Shown here: positions 9,283-19,618 of the stretch, piece after piece
Layout: each line of letters starts with the position of its first letter
Numbering within the stretch: position 1 is the first letter of the stretch
Assembly (NCBI GenBank): GCA_963711505.1
Contig: CAVQEJ010000001.1
Location: 372,001 to 436,000 of the forward strand
Reading direction: 5' to 3'
DNA length: 64,000 nucleotides
Source of the DNA: JAGWRA01 sp963711505
Lineage (GTDB): Bacteria; Acidobacteriota; Vicinamibacteria; Vicinamibacterales; CAVVIG01
Notes under the pieces: generated by a model
Databases searched by the model: none
What the model was told of the DNA's origin: nothing
Seen by the model: only the letters and a program-made list of their open reading frames with translations
Translations under genes and position numbers: made by a program

Positions 9283-10191
9283 ATGGATCTCAGCCGTCGC
9301 GGGTTTCTCACCGTTTCGTCGATCGCGCTCGGCGCCTCGTATCTGCGGGACATCCGCCTGCTGGCGCAGGACGCGCCGGCCACCAAGTTCCAGGATCTGC
9401 GCCGGGGCGCCGGCATCTTCACCGGGCGGGGCGGCACGATCGGCTGGGTCATCACGCAGGACAACACGGTGGTGGTCGACAGCCAGTATCCCGATACGGC
9501 CAAGATCTGCCTCGCCGGCCTGCAGAGCCGGGCGGCGCATCCGATCGATTTCCTGATCAACACGCATCATCACGTCGACCACACGGCGGGGAACCCCGTC
9601 TTCCGGCCGGCTGTCAGGGAGATCGTGGCGCAGCGCGGGGAGCCGGCGCTGCAGCGCCAGGCGGCGCAGCAGTCGAACACGCTGGCCGCTCAGGTGTATC
9701 CCGACACGCTGTTCACCACCGACTGGAAGATGGTGCTCGCGAGCGAAACCGTCCACGCCCACTACTACGGTCCCGGCCATACCGGCGCCGACATCGCCGT
9801 GACCTTCGAGAACGCGGCGGTCGTGCACATGGGCGATTTGGTGTGGAATCGCTACCACCCGTTCGTCGACCGGCCGGCCGGCGCGTCGATCGTCAACTGG
9901 GCGAAGATTCTCGACAAGGTGGCGAGCGAGCATCCGACCGACACGGTCTACGTCTTCGGCCACGGCAAGCCCGAGGCGGGCGTCACGGGCAAGCGCGACG
10001 ACCTGCTGCACTTTCGCGACTACCTCGATGCGGTGCTCGCGTACGTCCGGAAGGGGATGAAGGACGGGAAGTCGAAGGAGGAGATTGCGAAGGCCGAGAC
10101 GCTGCCGGGCTTCGACGACTACGTGGCCCCGTCCAGGACCGTGACGCTCGGCGCCGTGCTGTCGGTGGCCTATGACGAGCTGAACGCCTGA
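9283..10191 (+). CDS. Exported metallo-beta-lactamase-fold hydrolase
   Basis: A 302-residue protein. It begins with a twin-arginine-type signal (SRRGFLTVSSIALG), suggesting export in a folded, metal-loaded state. The di-zinc motif NTHHHVDHTAGN is near residue 95, with further ligands in YGPGHTGADI and HMGDLVWNRYHPF and the late histidine in VFGHGKPEAG. This is the MBL superfamily pattern of hydrolases acting on esters, amides or thioesters. A purine-rich ribosome binding site (GGGGGAG) precedes the ATG. The reaction cannot be assigned; it follows the receptor gene and may share its transcript. Confidence 0.85.
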   Translation: MDLSRRGFLTVSSIALGASYLRDIRLLAQDAPATKFQDLRRGAGIFTGRGGTIGWVITQDNTVVVDSQYPDTAKICLAGLQSRAAHPIDFLINTHHHVDHTAGNPVFRPAVREIVAQRGEPALQRQAAQQSNTLAAQVYPDTLFTTDWKMVLASETVHAHYYGPGHTGADIAVTFENAAVVHMGDLVWNRYHPFVDRPAGASIVNWAKILDKVASEHPTDTVYVFGHGKPEAGVTGKRDDLLHFRDYLDAVLAYVRKGMKDGKSKEEIAKAETLPGFDDYVAPSRTVTLGAVLSVAYDELNA

Positions 10192-10204
10192 CGGGGCGGC
10201 GCCC

Positions 10205-11102
10205 TCAGCGCGGCGGCAGCAGGCGGTCGAAGTTGCCGTCGAAGATTCCGGCCCGTGTCGGCGGCGTCCAGCCCGAGCTCCTCGAGGACCGCCCGCTGCG
10301 CGTCGTGCACCGGCCGCTGCCAGCCGCGCGGGAAGAACGACGAGTCGCTGCCGAACACCAGGCGCTCGGGCCCCGCGACGACGAGCGCCTGACGGAAGAC
10401 GTCGCGCAGCGTCAGCCCCGGCGTGTACCGCATCCATCCGTTCGAACTCGACGTATCCAGCACGACGTTCGGGCACAGATCGGCCAGCATCAGCGCTTCC
10501 CGGAACATGCCGGCGCCGAAGTGCGGCACGACAATCGGCAGGTCGGTCCAGGTCGACGCGGCCGCCTGCAGGTCGAGCGGATTGCCGAAGCGGCTCTCGA
10601 AACGGTTCGGCAGGCCGAGCCGCTTCCTCACTCCCACCGACAGCGCCCCGCAGTGCACGAAGACCACCGTCCCGCGGCGTGCGGCCGCCGCCTCGAAGAC
10701 GCGCATGACGCGGTCGTCGTACAGCGGATAGCGGGACATGGCCGGGAACAGGCAGACACCGCGCAGCCCCAGCTCGTCGAAGGCGTGCTCGAGCCTGACG
10801 ACCTCGCCCGCCGCAATCGGATCGAACATGAAGAAGCCGACGAGGCGATCGGGATGGCGGGCGACCGCCGCGGCGATCGACGCCTCGTCGCCGGGCACGC
10901 TGGCCATGAGGGCCGCACGGCGCACGCCGTGCCGGTCGAGCTCGGCCACCCAGCGGTCGGCGAGCTCCTCGGGCGACACCGGCGGCTCCCAGCCGAGCAC
11001 GGCCGGCAGCGCGCGCGCCGGGTCGGCGGGCGCGTCCTTCATCGAACGGGCGAGCACCTCGAAGAAGTGCGGCGAGAAGAAGTGGCAGTGGATGTCGTTC
11101 AT
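10205..11102 (-). CDS. Amidohydrolase-family metal-dependent hydrolase (C-terminal frame break)
   Basis: The protein starts MNDIHCHFFSPHFFEVL, whose HCH pair is the first metal-ligand motif of the TIM-barrel amidohydrolase-2 family (decarboxylases and hydrolases such as ACMSD). Later motifs include VVPHFGAG and VFGSDSSFFPRGW, the last containing the conserved metal-binding aspartate. The frame is lost around 10245-10255. In the next frame the normal family ending AGIFDGNFDRLLPPR and a stop at 10205 are intact, so one extra base is the likely cause. The substrate is unknown. Confidence 0.75.
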
Positions 11103-11111
11103 GGGATCTGA

Positions 11112-11222
11112 TGCCTGTTGTCTACGGTCTTCGGTCTGCAGACTGCGGTCCTTGCGCTTGCTGATTCCGCCTTCAGCCTATGGACCGTAGACCGTAGACC
11201 GTAGACCGAAGACGACAAGCAT
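11112..11222. repeat. Imperfect inverted repeat built from GTAGACC words
   Basis: The left arm (11112-11151) and right arm (11182-11222) are imperfect inverted copies about 40 bases long. Each contains ACGGTCTTCGGTCT or its complement. The right arm holds four tandem copies of the 7-base word CGTAGAC or a variant. It fills the gap between the amidohydrolase start and the DUF2752 stop and could fold into a large hairpin. Related words recur at 24055-24131. Confidence 0.6.
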
Positions 11223-11228
11223 CAAGCC

Positions 11229-11646
11229 TCACCGCGTCGTCACGATCAGGAATCCCCACAATGCGGCGAGCGCGAGCAGCGCCGCAATCTTCAAGGCCTT
11301 GCCGTTCGGCCGCGCTGCAGTTGACGCGCAGCCGCGGCAGATCGATCAGGCTCGTGGCGAACGCGTAGGGGACGAAGGCCAGGCTCAACGCGGCGGCCAG
11401 CGGCACGGCCGGATTGAACCAGAAGCTGGCCGCCAGGTGCCCCTCGACGAGCGCCGCGAAGGCATGCGTCGCGCCGCACGTCGGGCACGGAATGCCGGTC
11501 GCCGCACGCAACGGGCAGACGATCGGCGGGAAGCCCAGCCAGTGCAGCCATGCGGCGGCGCCGGCGGCCGAGGCGGTCAGCACCGACGCACCGACCAGCT
11601 CTGCGTCCGGGGTGCCGGGGGCGAGCCGCCGCCAGCCGATGGTCAT
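11229..11646 (-). CDS. DUF2752 membrane protein (frame break near 11315)
   Basis: A small protein with the DUF2752 signature CPLRAATGIPCPTCGATHAF, three or so membrane helices and no known enzyme motif. The frame breaks at about 11310-11325; in the next frame the protein continues as NGKALKIAALLALAALWGF and ends in VTTR with a stop at 11229. Its ATG overlaps the stop of the upstream YIP1 gene by four bases, so the two are translationally coupled. The function of DUF2752 is not known. Confidence 0.7.
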
Positions 11647-12344
11647 ACGCTCTGCCCGAGGCCCGGCAGCCCGCCGCCATGGCTGACCATGCTGGCGAGC
11701 GCCATCAGCGCGAGCAGCGTGGTGATCAGCAGCGGCACCAGCACGGCCACCGTCACCTTGCCCGTCGGGGCCTCCTGCGTCTGGGTGAGGCCGATGATCA
11801 TCAGGTACATGGAGTAGGCGAAGCCGATGACGCCGCCGCACACCGGAAAGATCTGCAGCAGGCTCGTGCTGCCGTAGACGTAGCAGACCACCCGCAGGGT
11901 CGTCTCGAACGGATGACGGGCCACGCCGAGCAGCCGCAGCATCAGGTGATAGACGCCGGCCCAGAACAGCAGGCTGAGGCCGAGGATGAACGGCAGCAGC
12001 AGCAGGAACATGAAGACGAAGACGCCGACGAGGGGCCGCGTCACGGGGTTCTCGCCCGGCGTCAGCAGCGTGATGGCGAGCTGGATCACCAGGCCGATGG
12101 CGAAGCCGATCGTGCTGCCGATCACGCCGAAGCCGAGCGGCGCGCCCATGCCGCCTTCACGGCGCATCTGCGGGAACATCGCGTTCGGCGCGAGCAGCAC
12201 CAGCTTCGCGGTCTCGATGAACCGCGGGCCGGTTCCTCCCTGGCCTTCCCAGGCCGGCCCGGTGCGGTGCGGGGCCGGCGGCGCTTCGGGCCAGGGCTCC
12301 GGCTCGGGCGGGGTCTGCTGATCGATCTCCGGCTCGTCTGACAT
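11643..12344 (-). CDS. YIP1-family membrane protein
   Basis: A 233-residue protein with a proline- and acid-rich cytoplasmic N-terminus (about residues 1-45), then FIETAKLVLLAPNAMFPQMR, the usual lead-in to the Yip1 domain. About five hydrophobic helices follow. Bacterial YIP1 proteins are integral membrane proteins without a defined role. It is coupled to the DUF2752 gene by an ATGA overlap, a pairing that suggests the two act together in the membrane. Confidence 0.75.
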   Translation of the reverse strand: MSDEPEIDQQTPPEPEPWPEAPPAPHRTGPAWEGQGGTGPRFIETAKLVLLAPNAMFPQMRREGGMGAPLGFGVIGSTIGFAIGLVIQLAITLLTPGENPVTRPLVGVFVFMFLLLLPFILGLSLLFWAGVYHLMLRLLGVARHPFETTLRVVCYVYGSTSLLQIFPVCGGVIGFAYSMYLMIIGLTQTQEAPTGKVTVAVLVPLLITTLLALMALASMVSHGGGLPGLGQSV

Positions 12345-12444
12345 GTCAACTGGTCTCCGTGGCGAGCATGCGTGCGACGCGCACGCGAATACCCACGCCC
12401 TGCGGTTTTATCACAGTCCGCCGGACGGGCGAAAACCTGAGGCG

Positions 12445-13512
12445 TCAGAGGTGCTCGAGGACGGCGGTCGTCATGTCGGAGGTCTTCGCCGTGCCGCCGA
12501 GGTCCGGCGTGCGGACGCGGCCCTCGGCCAGCACGCCCTCGATGGCGGCGACGAGGCGGTCGTGCCCGTCGCGGTGGCCCAGGTGATCGAGCATCAGGGC
12601 GGCCGCCCAGATTGCGCCGATCGGATTGGCGACGCCGCGGCCGGCGATGTCGGGCGCCGAGCCGTGGATCGGTTCGAACATCGACGGGAACTGCCGTTCC
12701 GGGTTGATGTTCGCGCCGGGCGCGAGACCGAGGCTGCCCGAGATCGCCGCGCCGAGATCGGTGAGGATGTCGCCGAACAGGTTCGAGCCGACGATGACGT
12801 CGAGGCTGCCCGGGTGGGTCACCATGCGCGCGGCGAGCGCATCGACGTGGTACTTCTGGACCGTCACCGTCGGGTACTCGGCCTGCAGTCCGGCGACGAC
12901 CTCGTCCCACAGCACCATCGAGTACTGCAGCGCGTTCGACTTCGTCGCGCTGGCGAGCAGCCGGCGCGGGCGCCGCGCGGCGAGCTCGAATGCATAGCGC
13001 ACAATCCGCTCGATGCCGCGCCGCGTGAAGATGCCGGTCTGTTCCGCCCGCTCGTCGGGCGTGCCGGCATGCTCCAGCTTTCCGACGCCGGCGTACTCGC
13101 CCTCGGAGTTCTCCCGCACGCAGATCATGTCGATGTCGGCCGGGCCGCGGCCGGCGAGCGGACCGGTGACGCCCGGCAGCAGCCGCATCGGCCTCAGGTT
13201 GACGTACTGATCGAAGTGCTGGCGGATGGGCAGGATCAGCTCCCAGATCGACACGTGATCGGGAACCGTCGGGGCGCCGATGGCCCCGAGATAGATGGCG
13301 TCGAAGTGCCGGAGCCGATCGAGGGCATCAGGGTCCATCATCCGGCCCGTCTGCAGGTAGTAGTCGCAGCCCCAGGGGAACTCGACGAGCTCGAGCGTCA
13401 CGCCCTGTGGCCGGACGGCGGCGGCCGCGGCCGCCAGCGCCGGCGGCGTCACTTCACGGCCGATGCCGTCGCCGGCAATGACGGCGATGCGGTGGGTGGT
13501 GGGGGTGGACAT
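12445..13512 (-). CDS. Isocitrate/isopropylmalate dehydrogenase family, tartrate or D-malate dehydrogenase-like
   Basis: From the ATG at 13512 the protein has 355 residues, the family size. It opens with AVIAGDGIGREVTPPA. LRPMRLLPGV carries substrate-binding arginines, SATKSNALQYSM the catalytic lysine, and GSNLFGDILTDLGAAI the metal-binding aspartates. The TARTRATE/D-malate subgroup is suggested by the YLGAIGAPTVPDHVSIWEL segment. It oxidises and usually decarboxylates a 2-hydroxy acid with NAD. An upstream in-frame ATG at 13569 would translate a 7-base tandem repeat and was rejected. It is the last gene of the minus-strand run that begins at the P1 peptidase. Confidence 0.8.
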   Translation of the reverse strand: MSTPTTHRIAVIAGDGIGREVTPPALAAAAAAVRPQGVTLELVEFPWGCDYYLQTGRMMDPDALDRLRHFDAIYLGAIGAPTVPDHVSIWELILPIRQHFDQYVNLRPMRLLPGVTGPLAGRGPADIDMICVRENSEGEYAGVGKLEHAGTPDERAEQTGIFTRRGIERIVRYAFELAARRPRRLLASATKSNALQYSMVLWDEVVAGLQAEYPTVTVQKYHVDALAARMVTHPGSLDVIVGSNLFGDILTDLGAAISGSLGLAPGANINPERQFPSMFEPIHGSAPDIAGRGVANPIGAIWAAALMLDHLGHRDGHDRLVAAIEGVLAEGRVRTPDLGGTAKTSDMTTAVLEHL

Positions 13513-13525
13513 GATCTTGGATGAC

Positions 13526-13555
13526 GAATTGAGAATTGAGAATTGAGAATCGAGA
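13526..13555. repeat. 7-bp tandem repeat (GAATTGA)n
   Basis: Three copies of GAATTGA and one of GAATCGA stand in tandem just upstream of the dehydrogenase start, inside the 13513-13629 spacer. The block is AT-rich against a very GC-rich background. It is one of several short periodic intergenic repeats in this window; no gene is seen in the spacer. Confidence 0.7.
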
Positions 13556-13629
13556 AACACGAGATGCATGTCGGCGCGCAGCGCCGCCTCTCTCGGCTGC
13601 CTCGCTGCTCTCCAGGCCCCGCGCCGGCG

Positions 13630-14430
13630 CTACATCCCCGGCGGCTGGAACCGTCCGTCCGCGGCCGTCCAGCCGCCGTCGACGAGCATCAGGCTGCCGG
13701 TGACGTAGCTCGCCGCATCGGAGAGCAGGAAGACGGCGGGGCCGGCCATCTCGTCGGCTGCGGCCCAGCGCTTCAGCACGTTCTTCTGCGCGTAGGCGTC
13801 GTACCAGGCCGGGTTCGCCTTGATGGGGGCCGTCAGCGGCGTCTCCACGACGCCCGGCGCGATCGCGTTCACGCGCACGCCCGTCTGTCCGAATTCCACC
13901 GCCGCCGTCCGCACGAGCTGCACGATGCCCGCCTTCGTCGCGGCATAGACACTCTGGCCCGGCTCCACGGTGATCGCGCGGATCGACGAGAACATCACGA
14001 TGCTGCCGCGCCGCTGCTCGGTCATGACGCGGCCGGCTTCCCGCAGGACGTTGAACGCCCCCTTCAGGTTCACCGACACGACGCGGTCGAACTCCTCCTC
14101 GCTGTAGGCGAGCAGCGGCTTGCGCACGTTCACCCCCGGCGTGGAGACGACGCCGTCGAGCGCCCCCTGCTGGAGCCGCAGCCGGTCGAACAGCTCGCCG
14201 ACCGCCTGGCCGTTGCGGATGTCGAGCGTGGCGGCGTCGGCCTGGCCGCCCGTCTCCCGCACCCGCGCCGCCACCGCCCGGGCCGGCGCCTCGTTCACGT
14301 CGGCGCAGACGACGTGCGCCCCCTGCTGGCCGCAGGCGACGGCGATGGCTTCGCCGATGCCCGATCCGGCGCCGATGACAACGATGGTGCGCTCGTGCAG
14401 GCCGAACGGCCCATGATCGCGATCACGCAT
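13630..14430 (-). CDS. SDR-family NAD(P)-dependent oxidoreductase
   Basis: A 266-residue classical short-chain dehydrogenase. It has the cofactor loop VIGAGSGIGEAIA, an acidic residue after the second strand (ADVNEA) favouring NAD, the catalytic tyrosine-lysine pair in YAATKAG, the preceding serine in FSSIRA, and the late PGVVETPL motif. The NNAG motif is replaced by STPG. It starts 12 bases after the symporter stop and is probably co-transcribed with it. The substrate is likely an alcohol or hydroxy acid in the same catabolic route. Confidence 0.85.
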   Translation of the reverse strand: MRDRDHGPFGLHERTIVVIGAGSGIGEAIAVACGQQGAHVVCADVNEAPARAVAARVRETGGQADAATLDIRNGQAVGELFDRLRLQQGALDGVVSTPGVNVRKPLLAYSEEEFDRVVSVNLKGAFNVLREAGRVMTEQRRGSIVMFSSIRAITVEPGQSVYAATKAGIVQLVRTAAVEFGQTGVRVNAIAPGVVETPLTAPIKANPAWYDAYAQKNVLKRWAAADEMAGPAVFLLSDAASYVTGSLMLVDGGWTAADGRFQPPGM

Positions 14431-14442
14431 GAAGGGTCCCTT

Positions 14443-15865
14443 TCACTGGTTGACGGTCAGCCGGCTGTCGCGGCCGCCCTGCGTCGTGCGGCTGGCGAGG
14501 ACGATGAGGAAGCCGATCGCCGACGCGAGCAGGCCGAGCATGGCGGGCGTCAGCGACCCGATGCCGCGGCCGCCCGTGGCGAAGTGCACGGCGAGCAGGC
14601 AGCCGACGCCGGCCCCGATCGAGGCGAGCGCTTCCGGCAGGCCGGCGCGCCGCCAGTACAGGCCGGCCAGGATCGGCACGAACAGGCTGACGCTCAGCAG
14701 CGTGTAGAAGATGCTCAGCGTGCCGATGATCGTCGCCGACACGATGGCCAGCACGATGCCGGCCGACCCGCCGGCGGCCGCCGCCCATCGCGCCACCTTC
14801 AGCACGCTCGCGTCGCTCGCCGACGGGTTCACGAACCGCCGGTAGAGATCCTGCGAGAGCGATGTCGACAGCATGAACAGGATGGCGTCGGCCGAGCTGA
14901 TCTCCGCCGAGAAGAGCGCCGCGAGCCCCAGGCTGCCGACGATGGGCGGCATGTCGCGCATCAGCAGCGTCGGCAGGGCCAGGTCGATCGTCGGCAGGCC
15001 GGGATGCAGCGCGCGCGCGATCATGCCGAGCAGCGCCGGCACGAAGGCGAACAGCAGCAGCGCGGCACCGTTCAGGCCGACGCCGATCCGCACGGTGCGG
15101 TCGTCGCGCGCGCCGTAGATCTTCTGCAGCAGGCCGGGCGAGACGACGAACGCGGGACCGAGCATCGCGAGGTACGCCATGCCCGACGAGCCGCCGTGCA
15201 TGAAGTTCCAGAAACCGGGCTCGGCCGCCGTGGCCACCTTCAGCCCGCCGAGGCCGCCGACGGCGTGGAACGCGATCGGCATCGCGAGCCCGAAGCCGAT
15301 GATGAGGACGACCAGCTCGACCATGTTCACCCAGGCGGACGTCAGCAGCCCGCCTGCCGTGAAGTAGGCGGTCATCACGATGCCGCCGATCAGGCAGCCG
15401 CTCCACTTCGGAATGCCGATGATGACGTTGAGGATGGTCGCGACCGCGATGAGCTGCGCGGCGAGGATGGCGAGCGTGCCGAGCCAGAGGAGGACGGCGA
15501 TGACGGCCCGCGCGCTCCGGCCGTACCGGTGCTCCAGGTAGTCGCCGACCGTGCGCAGGTCGTGGGCCTGCGCGACGCGGCGGATGGCCGGGCCGATCCA
15601 GAAGGCGAGCAGGATCGACCCGATGCCGGCCGAATCCGACCCACCACCAGGCGGCGAGGCCGTCGCGATAGCCGAGGCTGGCCGCGCCGACCGTCGACCC
15701 CGCGCCGATGTTCGCCGCGAGCATCGTCGAGAACAGCAGGCCCGGGCCGAGGCGCCGGCCGGCGACGAAGAAGTCGCTCGTCCCCTTCACGCGGCGGCCG
15801 ATCCACAGGCCGACGCCGACCAGCAGCACCGAGTAGACCAGCAGCGAGCCGAGCTGGAGGTTCAT
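14443..15865 (-). CDS. Sodium:solute symporter, SSS family (frame break near 15640)
   Basis: An inner-membrane transporter of the SSS family, which couples solute uptake to sodium. The N-terminal part (LVYSVLLVGVGLWIGRRVKG, then FFVAGRRLGPGLLFSTM) runs to AAWWWVG at about 15640. One extra T there shifts the frame, and the next frame continues through IGSILLAFWIGPAIRR to the end. Helices with GGLGGLKV and FSAEISSADAILFMLSTS, a conserved SSS core segment, are intact. Its ATG overlaps the stop of the P1 peptidase gene by four bases. The substrate may be the product of that peptidase (inference). Confidence 0.8.
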
Positions 15866-17054
15866 TTGACCTTTCCGAGGTCGCGCATCGCCGGGTAGTC
15901 GGGAATGCTCTGCGCCTCGTAGGCCGCGCGCACGATGGCGCGGGCCATCGCGTCGGCGGCGAGCGCGCCGATCACCAGCACGTTCGCCGGTCCGGCGTGC
16001 GTGCCGGTGGCGAGGCCGAAGACCGTATCGCCGTCGGCCGGCGTGTGGGCCGGCGAGATCGCGCGGCCGTAGCCGTCGCTCGCCATCTCGGCCATCTTCG
16101 TCACTTCATCCTTCGTCAGCTTCGCGTTGGTGGCGACGATGCCGATCGTGGTGTTCTCGCCGCTCTTGCTGCGCGGGCGCATCAGCGCGCCCGACAGGAT
16201 CAGCTTCCGCGCGTCGGCCAGGTGCAGGCCGTCGGGCGTTCGCACGCCCGCGATGACCTGGCCGGTCGACGGGATCGATGATGTCGCCGACGGCGTTCAC
16301 CGCGACGATGGCCGCGACGACGAGGCCGTCGGGCAGGGTGATGGCGGCCGTGCCGAGGCCCGGCCTTCATCGAGCGGCCGGGGCCGCCGAGCTTGCCGAC
16401 CGTCGCACCGGCGCCCGCGCCGACGTTGCCTTCCTGCACCGGCCCGCTGGTGGCGGCCGCCGCGGCCTCGTAGCCGCAGTCGGCGGTCGGCCGGATCGAC
16501 GGCTTCCCGCCCACGCCGAGGTCGAACAGGATCGCCGACGGCACGATCGGCACGTGGGTGATGCCGACGTCGTAGCCGATGTGGTGCTCGTCGAGCCACT
16601 TCATCGTGCCGGTGGCGGCGTCGAGGCCGAAGGCGCTGCCGCCCGACAGCACGATGGCGTTGACCCGCTGCACCGTGTTGATCGGATTGAGCAGCCCGAG
16701 CTCGCGCGAGCCGGGCGCGCCGCCGCGCTGGTCGACGCCGGCGACGGCGCCGTCGGGGCCGGCCAGAACCACCGTGCAGCCGGTGGGGCGTGCGGTCAGC
16801 GTGTGGCTGCCGACCTTCAGGCCGGCGACCGCGGTGAGGCCGCCGCCCGACGGCGGCTCGGTGCCGGCCGCGGCATGGACCGAGGCTGCGGTGCCCGGCA
16901 TGCCGAGGCAGAGCACGGCGGCGAGCAGCGCGGCGGCGCCTGCGGCCCGCGCGAGGTGCGCCTGCGGCCCGCGCGAGGACAGCGAGTCTTCGAGCGCCGC
17001 AGCGCGTGGCCGGCGGGGGTGGGGCCCCGCCGGCACTGAGAAATGATGACGCAT
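15862..17054 (-). CDS. P1 family peptidase (DmpA/BapA-type aminopeptidase), exported; two frame breaks
   Basis: A DmpA-fold (S58) hydrolase in which self-cleavage frees the catalytic residue. The motif VNAIVLSGGSAFGLDAATG is the P1 hallmark. GAGAGATVGKLGGPG, TIGIVATNAKLTKDE and HTPADGDTVFGLATG follow. Some characterised members (BapA, DmpA) cut beta-amino-acid-containing or D-amino-acid peptides. Frame breaks at about 16360 and 16273 each resolve as one extra base. A signal peptide (AALLAAVLCLG) implies a periplasmic enzyme. The first 40 codons run through a GC-rich repeat and a 22-bp tandem duplication, so the start (ATG 17054 or GTG 17063) is uncertain. It is translationally coupled to the SSS transporter. 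Confidence 0.8.
16936..16978. repeat. 22-bp tandem duplication inside the P1 peptidase leader
   Basis: The 21 bases at 16936-16956 are repeated exactly at 16958-16978, with a single base between them. They lie in the region encoding the residues just before the signal peptide core. The period is not a multiple of three, so loss or gain of one copy would change which upstream start is in frame. Confidence 0.75.
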
Positions 17055-17055
17055 G
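17018..17055 (+). repeat. GGGGGTGGGGCCCCGC element
   Basis: A copy of the GGGGGTGGGGCCCC palindromic element followed by GCACTGAGAAATG. Two further copies, inverted relative to each other, lie at 25503-25530 and 25665-25705. In this copy the element lies inside the predicted N-terminal codons of the minus-strand peptidase gene. Confidence 0.55.
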
Positions 17056-17076
17056 ACGAACACTCCTGTTCTCCGA

Positions 17077-17944
17077 TCAGAACGTGGGCGGTGTGTTGAT
17101 CCAGAGCAGCACCGCCTGCTCCTTCGACGGGTTGAACCACCGGTGGCCGAGCGTGCTCTCGAACCAGAAGCTGTCGCCGGCGTGCAGCGTGGTGCACTCC
17201 AGTTCGTCCAGCCGAGATCTCGAGCGTGCCGCTCAGCATGTAGATGAACTCCTCGCCCTGGTGGGCGTACGAACCGTCGCTGCCGCCGCCCGGGGCGACC
17301 TGGAACAGCATCGACTCGAGCATCGTCGTGCCGGTCGACAGGAACTCCATCCGCACGCCCGACTCCGTCTCGAGCACGCGCCGGTCGGCCGGGCGCACCA
17401 GGCGGCCGGAGACGCGCGGCCGGTTGAAGAGCGCCGACACCGTCGTGCCGTACGCGCTGGCCAGCCGCTGGAGCGTGGCGACCGAGGCATTGGAGCGCTG
17501 CCGCTCGACCGCGCTCAGGAAGCCGGTGGAGACCCGCGCGCGCTGCGCGGCCACGGCCAGGCTCAGGCCACGCTTGAGCCGCATGCGCCGCAGCTTCGGA
17601 CCGAACTGCGAGACGTCGCGCGGCGCGCGGCGCTTCTTCTCCGTCGTCGAGGGGCCGAGCACGTGCTTGATGCCGGGCACGTTCAGCTGCTTGACGTCGC
17701 GCAGGTACTTGATGCGCTTCAGCAGCTTGATCAGCTCCGGTCCGTACAGCCGGTAGCGCCCGCCGCTGCGCGTCGGCGCGATCAGGCCGACGCTCTCCCA
17801 GAGGCGGAGCGTCGACGGGCTGACGCCGAGGATCCGCGCCGTCTGGCCGACGGTGAGGAACCCGAAGCGGCCGCTCCCCGCGTCGTCGCCCGCCTTCTCG
17901 CGAGCCGCCGGACGGGATCGGCCGGCCTTCCGCTCAGCGGGCAT
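17077..17944 (-). CDS. MerR-XRE-cupin three-domain transcriptional regulator (frame break near 17212)
   Basis: The domains in order are a MerR-type helix-turn-helix (about residues 28-97, FLTVGQTARILGVSPSTLRL), an XRE/Cro helix-turn-helix (115-173, RRMRLKRGLSLAVAAQRARV then STGFLSAVERQRSNAS) and a cupin sensor domain (185-288, YAHQGEEFIYMLSGTLEIS). One extra G at about 17212 breaks the frame. The next frame restores LDELECTTLHAGDSFWFEST and the normal cupin ending, with a stop at 17077. The XRE-cupin part is a common design for catabolic regulators that bind a small metabolite in the cupin. A preceding MerR domain is unusual. It lies between two divergent catabolic runs and should control both. 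Confidence 0.85.
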
Positions 17945-18037
17945 GGGCGTCTCCTTCCGCCGCCGGGCCGCCCTGGCCGGCGGCGCCCGCGGGAGCGCCG
18001 GGCCGCGCAGGCGGGATGCCGGCCGGCATGCTACAGC

Positions 18038-18078
18038 AAAGATGTAATGTTGACAACCTTACATCTTTAAGGTAGAAC
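18038..18078 (+). promoter_or_regulatory. Operator inverted repeat with embedded promoter
   Basis: AAAGATGTAA at 18038-18047 and TTACATCTTT at 18059-18068 form a perfect 10-base inverted repeat around an 11-base centre that is itself nearly symmetric (GTTGACAAC). The centre contains a consensus -35 box TTGACA (18050-18055). A -10-like TAGAAC sits exactly 17 bases on at 18073-18078, and the next start follows at 18121. A protein bound here would cover the promoter. The divergent MerR-XRE-cupin regulator is the obvious candidate. Confidence 0.75.
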
Positions 18079-18120
18079 AGCCGCCTCATATCCTGTTCAG
18101 TCCGTCTGTGAGGTTCCGTC

Positions 18121-19584
<1,464 letters not shown>

Positions 19585-19618
19585 TACGGGCGTGCCGGGG
19601 ACGCGGAAAGGACAGCAG

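Noticed and set aside
6931..10476. An 1181-codon open frame on the minus strand
   Set aside because: It lies opposite the receptor and MBL-fold genes and has the low-complexity arginine/alanine make-up typical of the antisense frame of GC-rich genes.
13543..16281. A 912-codon open frame on the plus strand
   Set aside because: It is antisense to the SDR and symporter genes, which show clear family motifs; the plus frame shows none.
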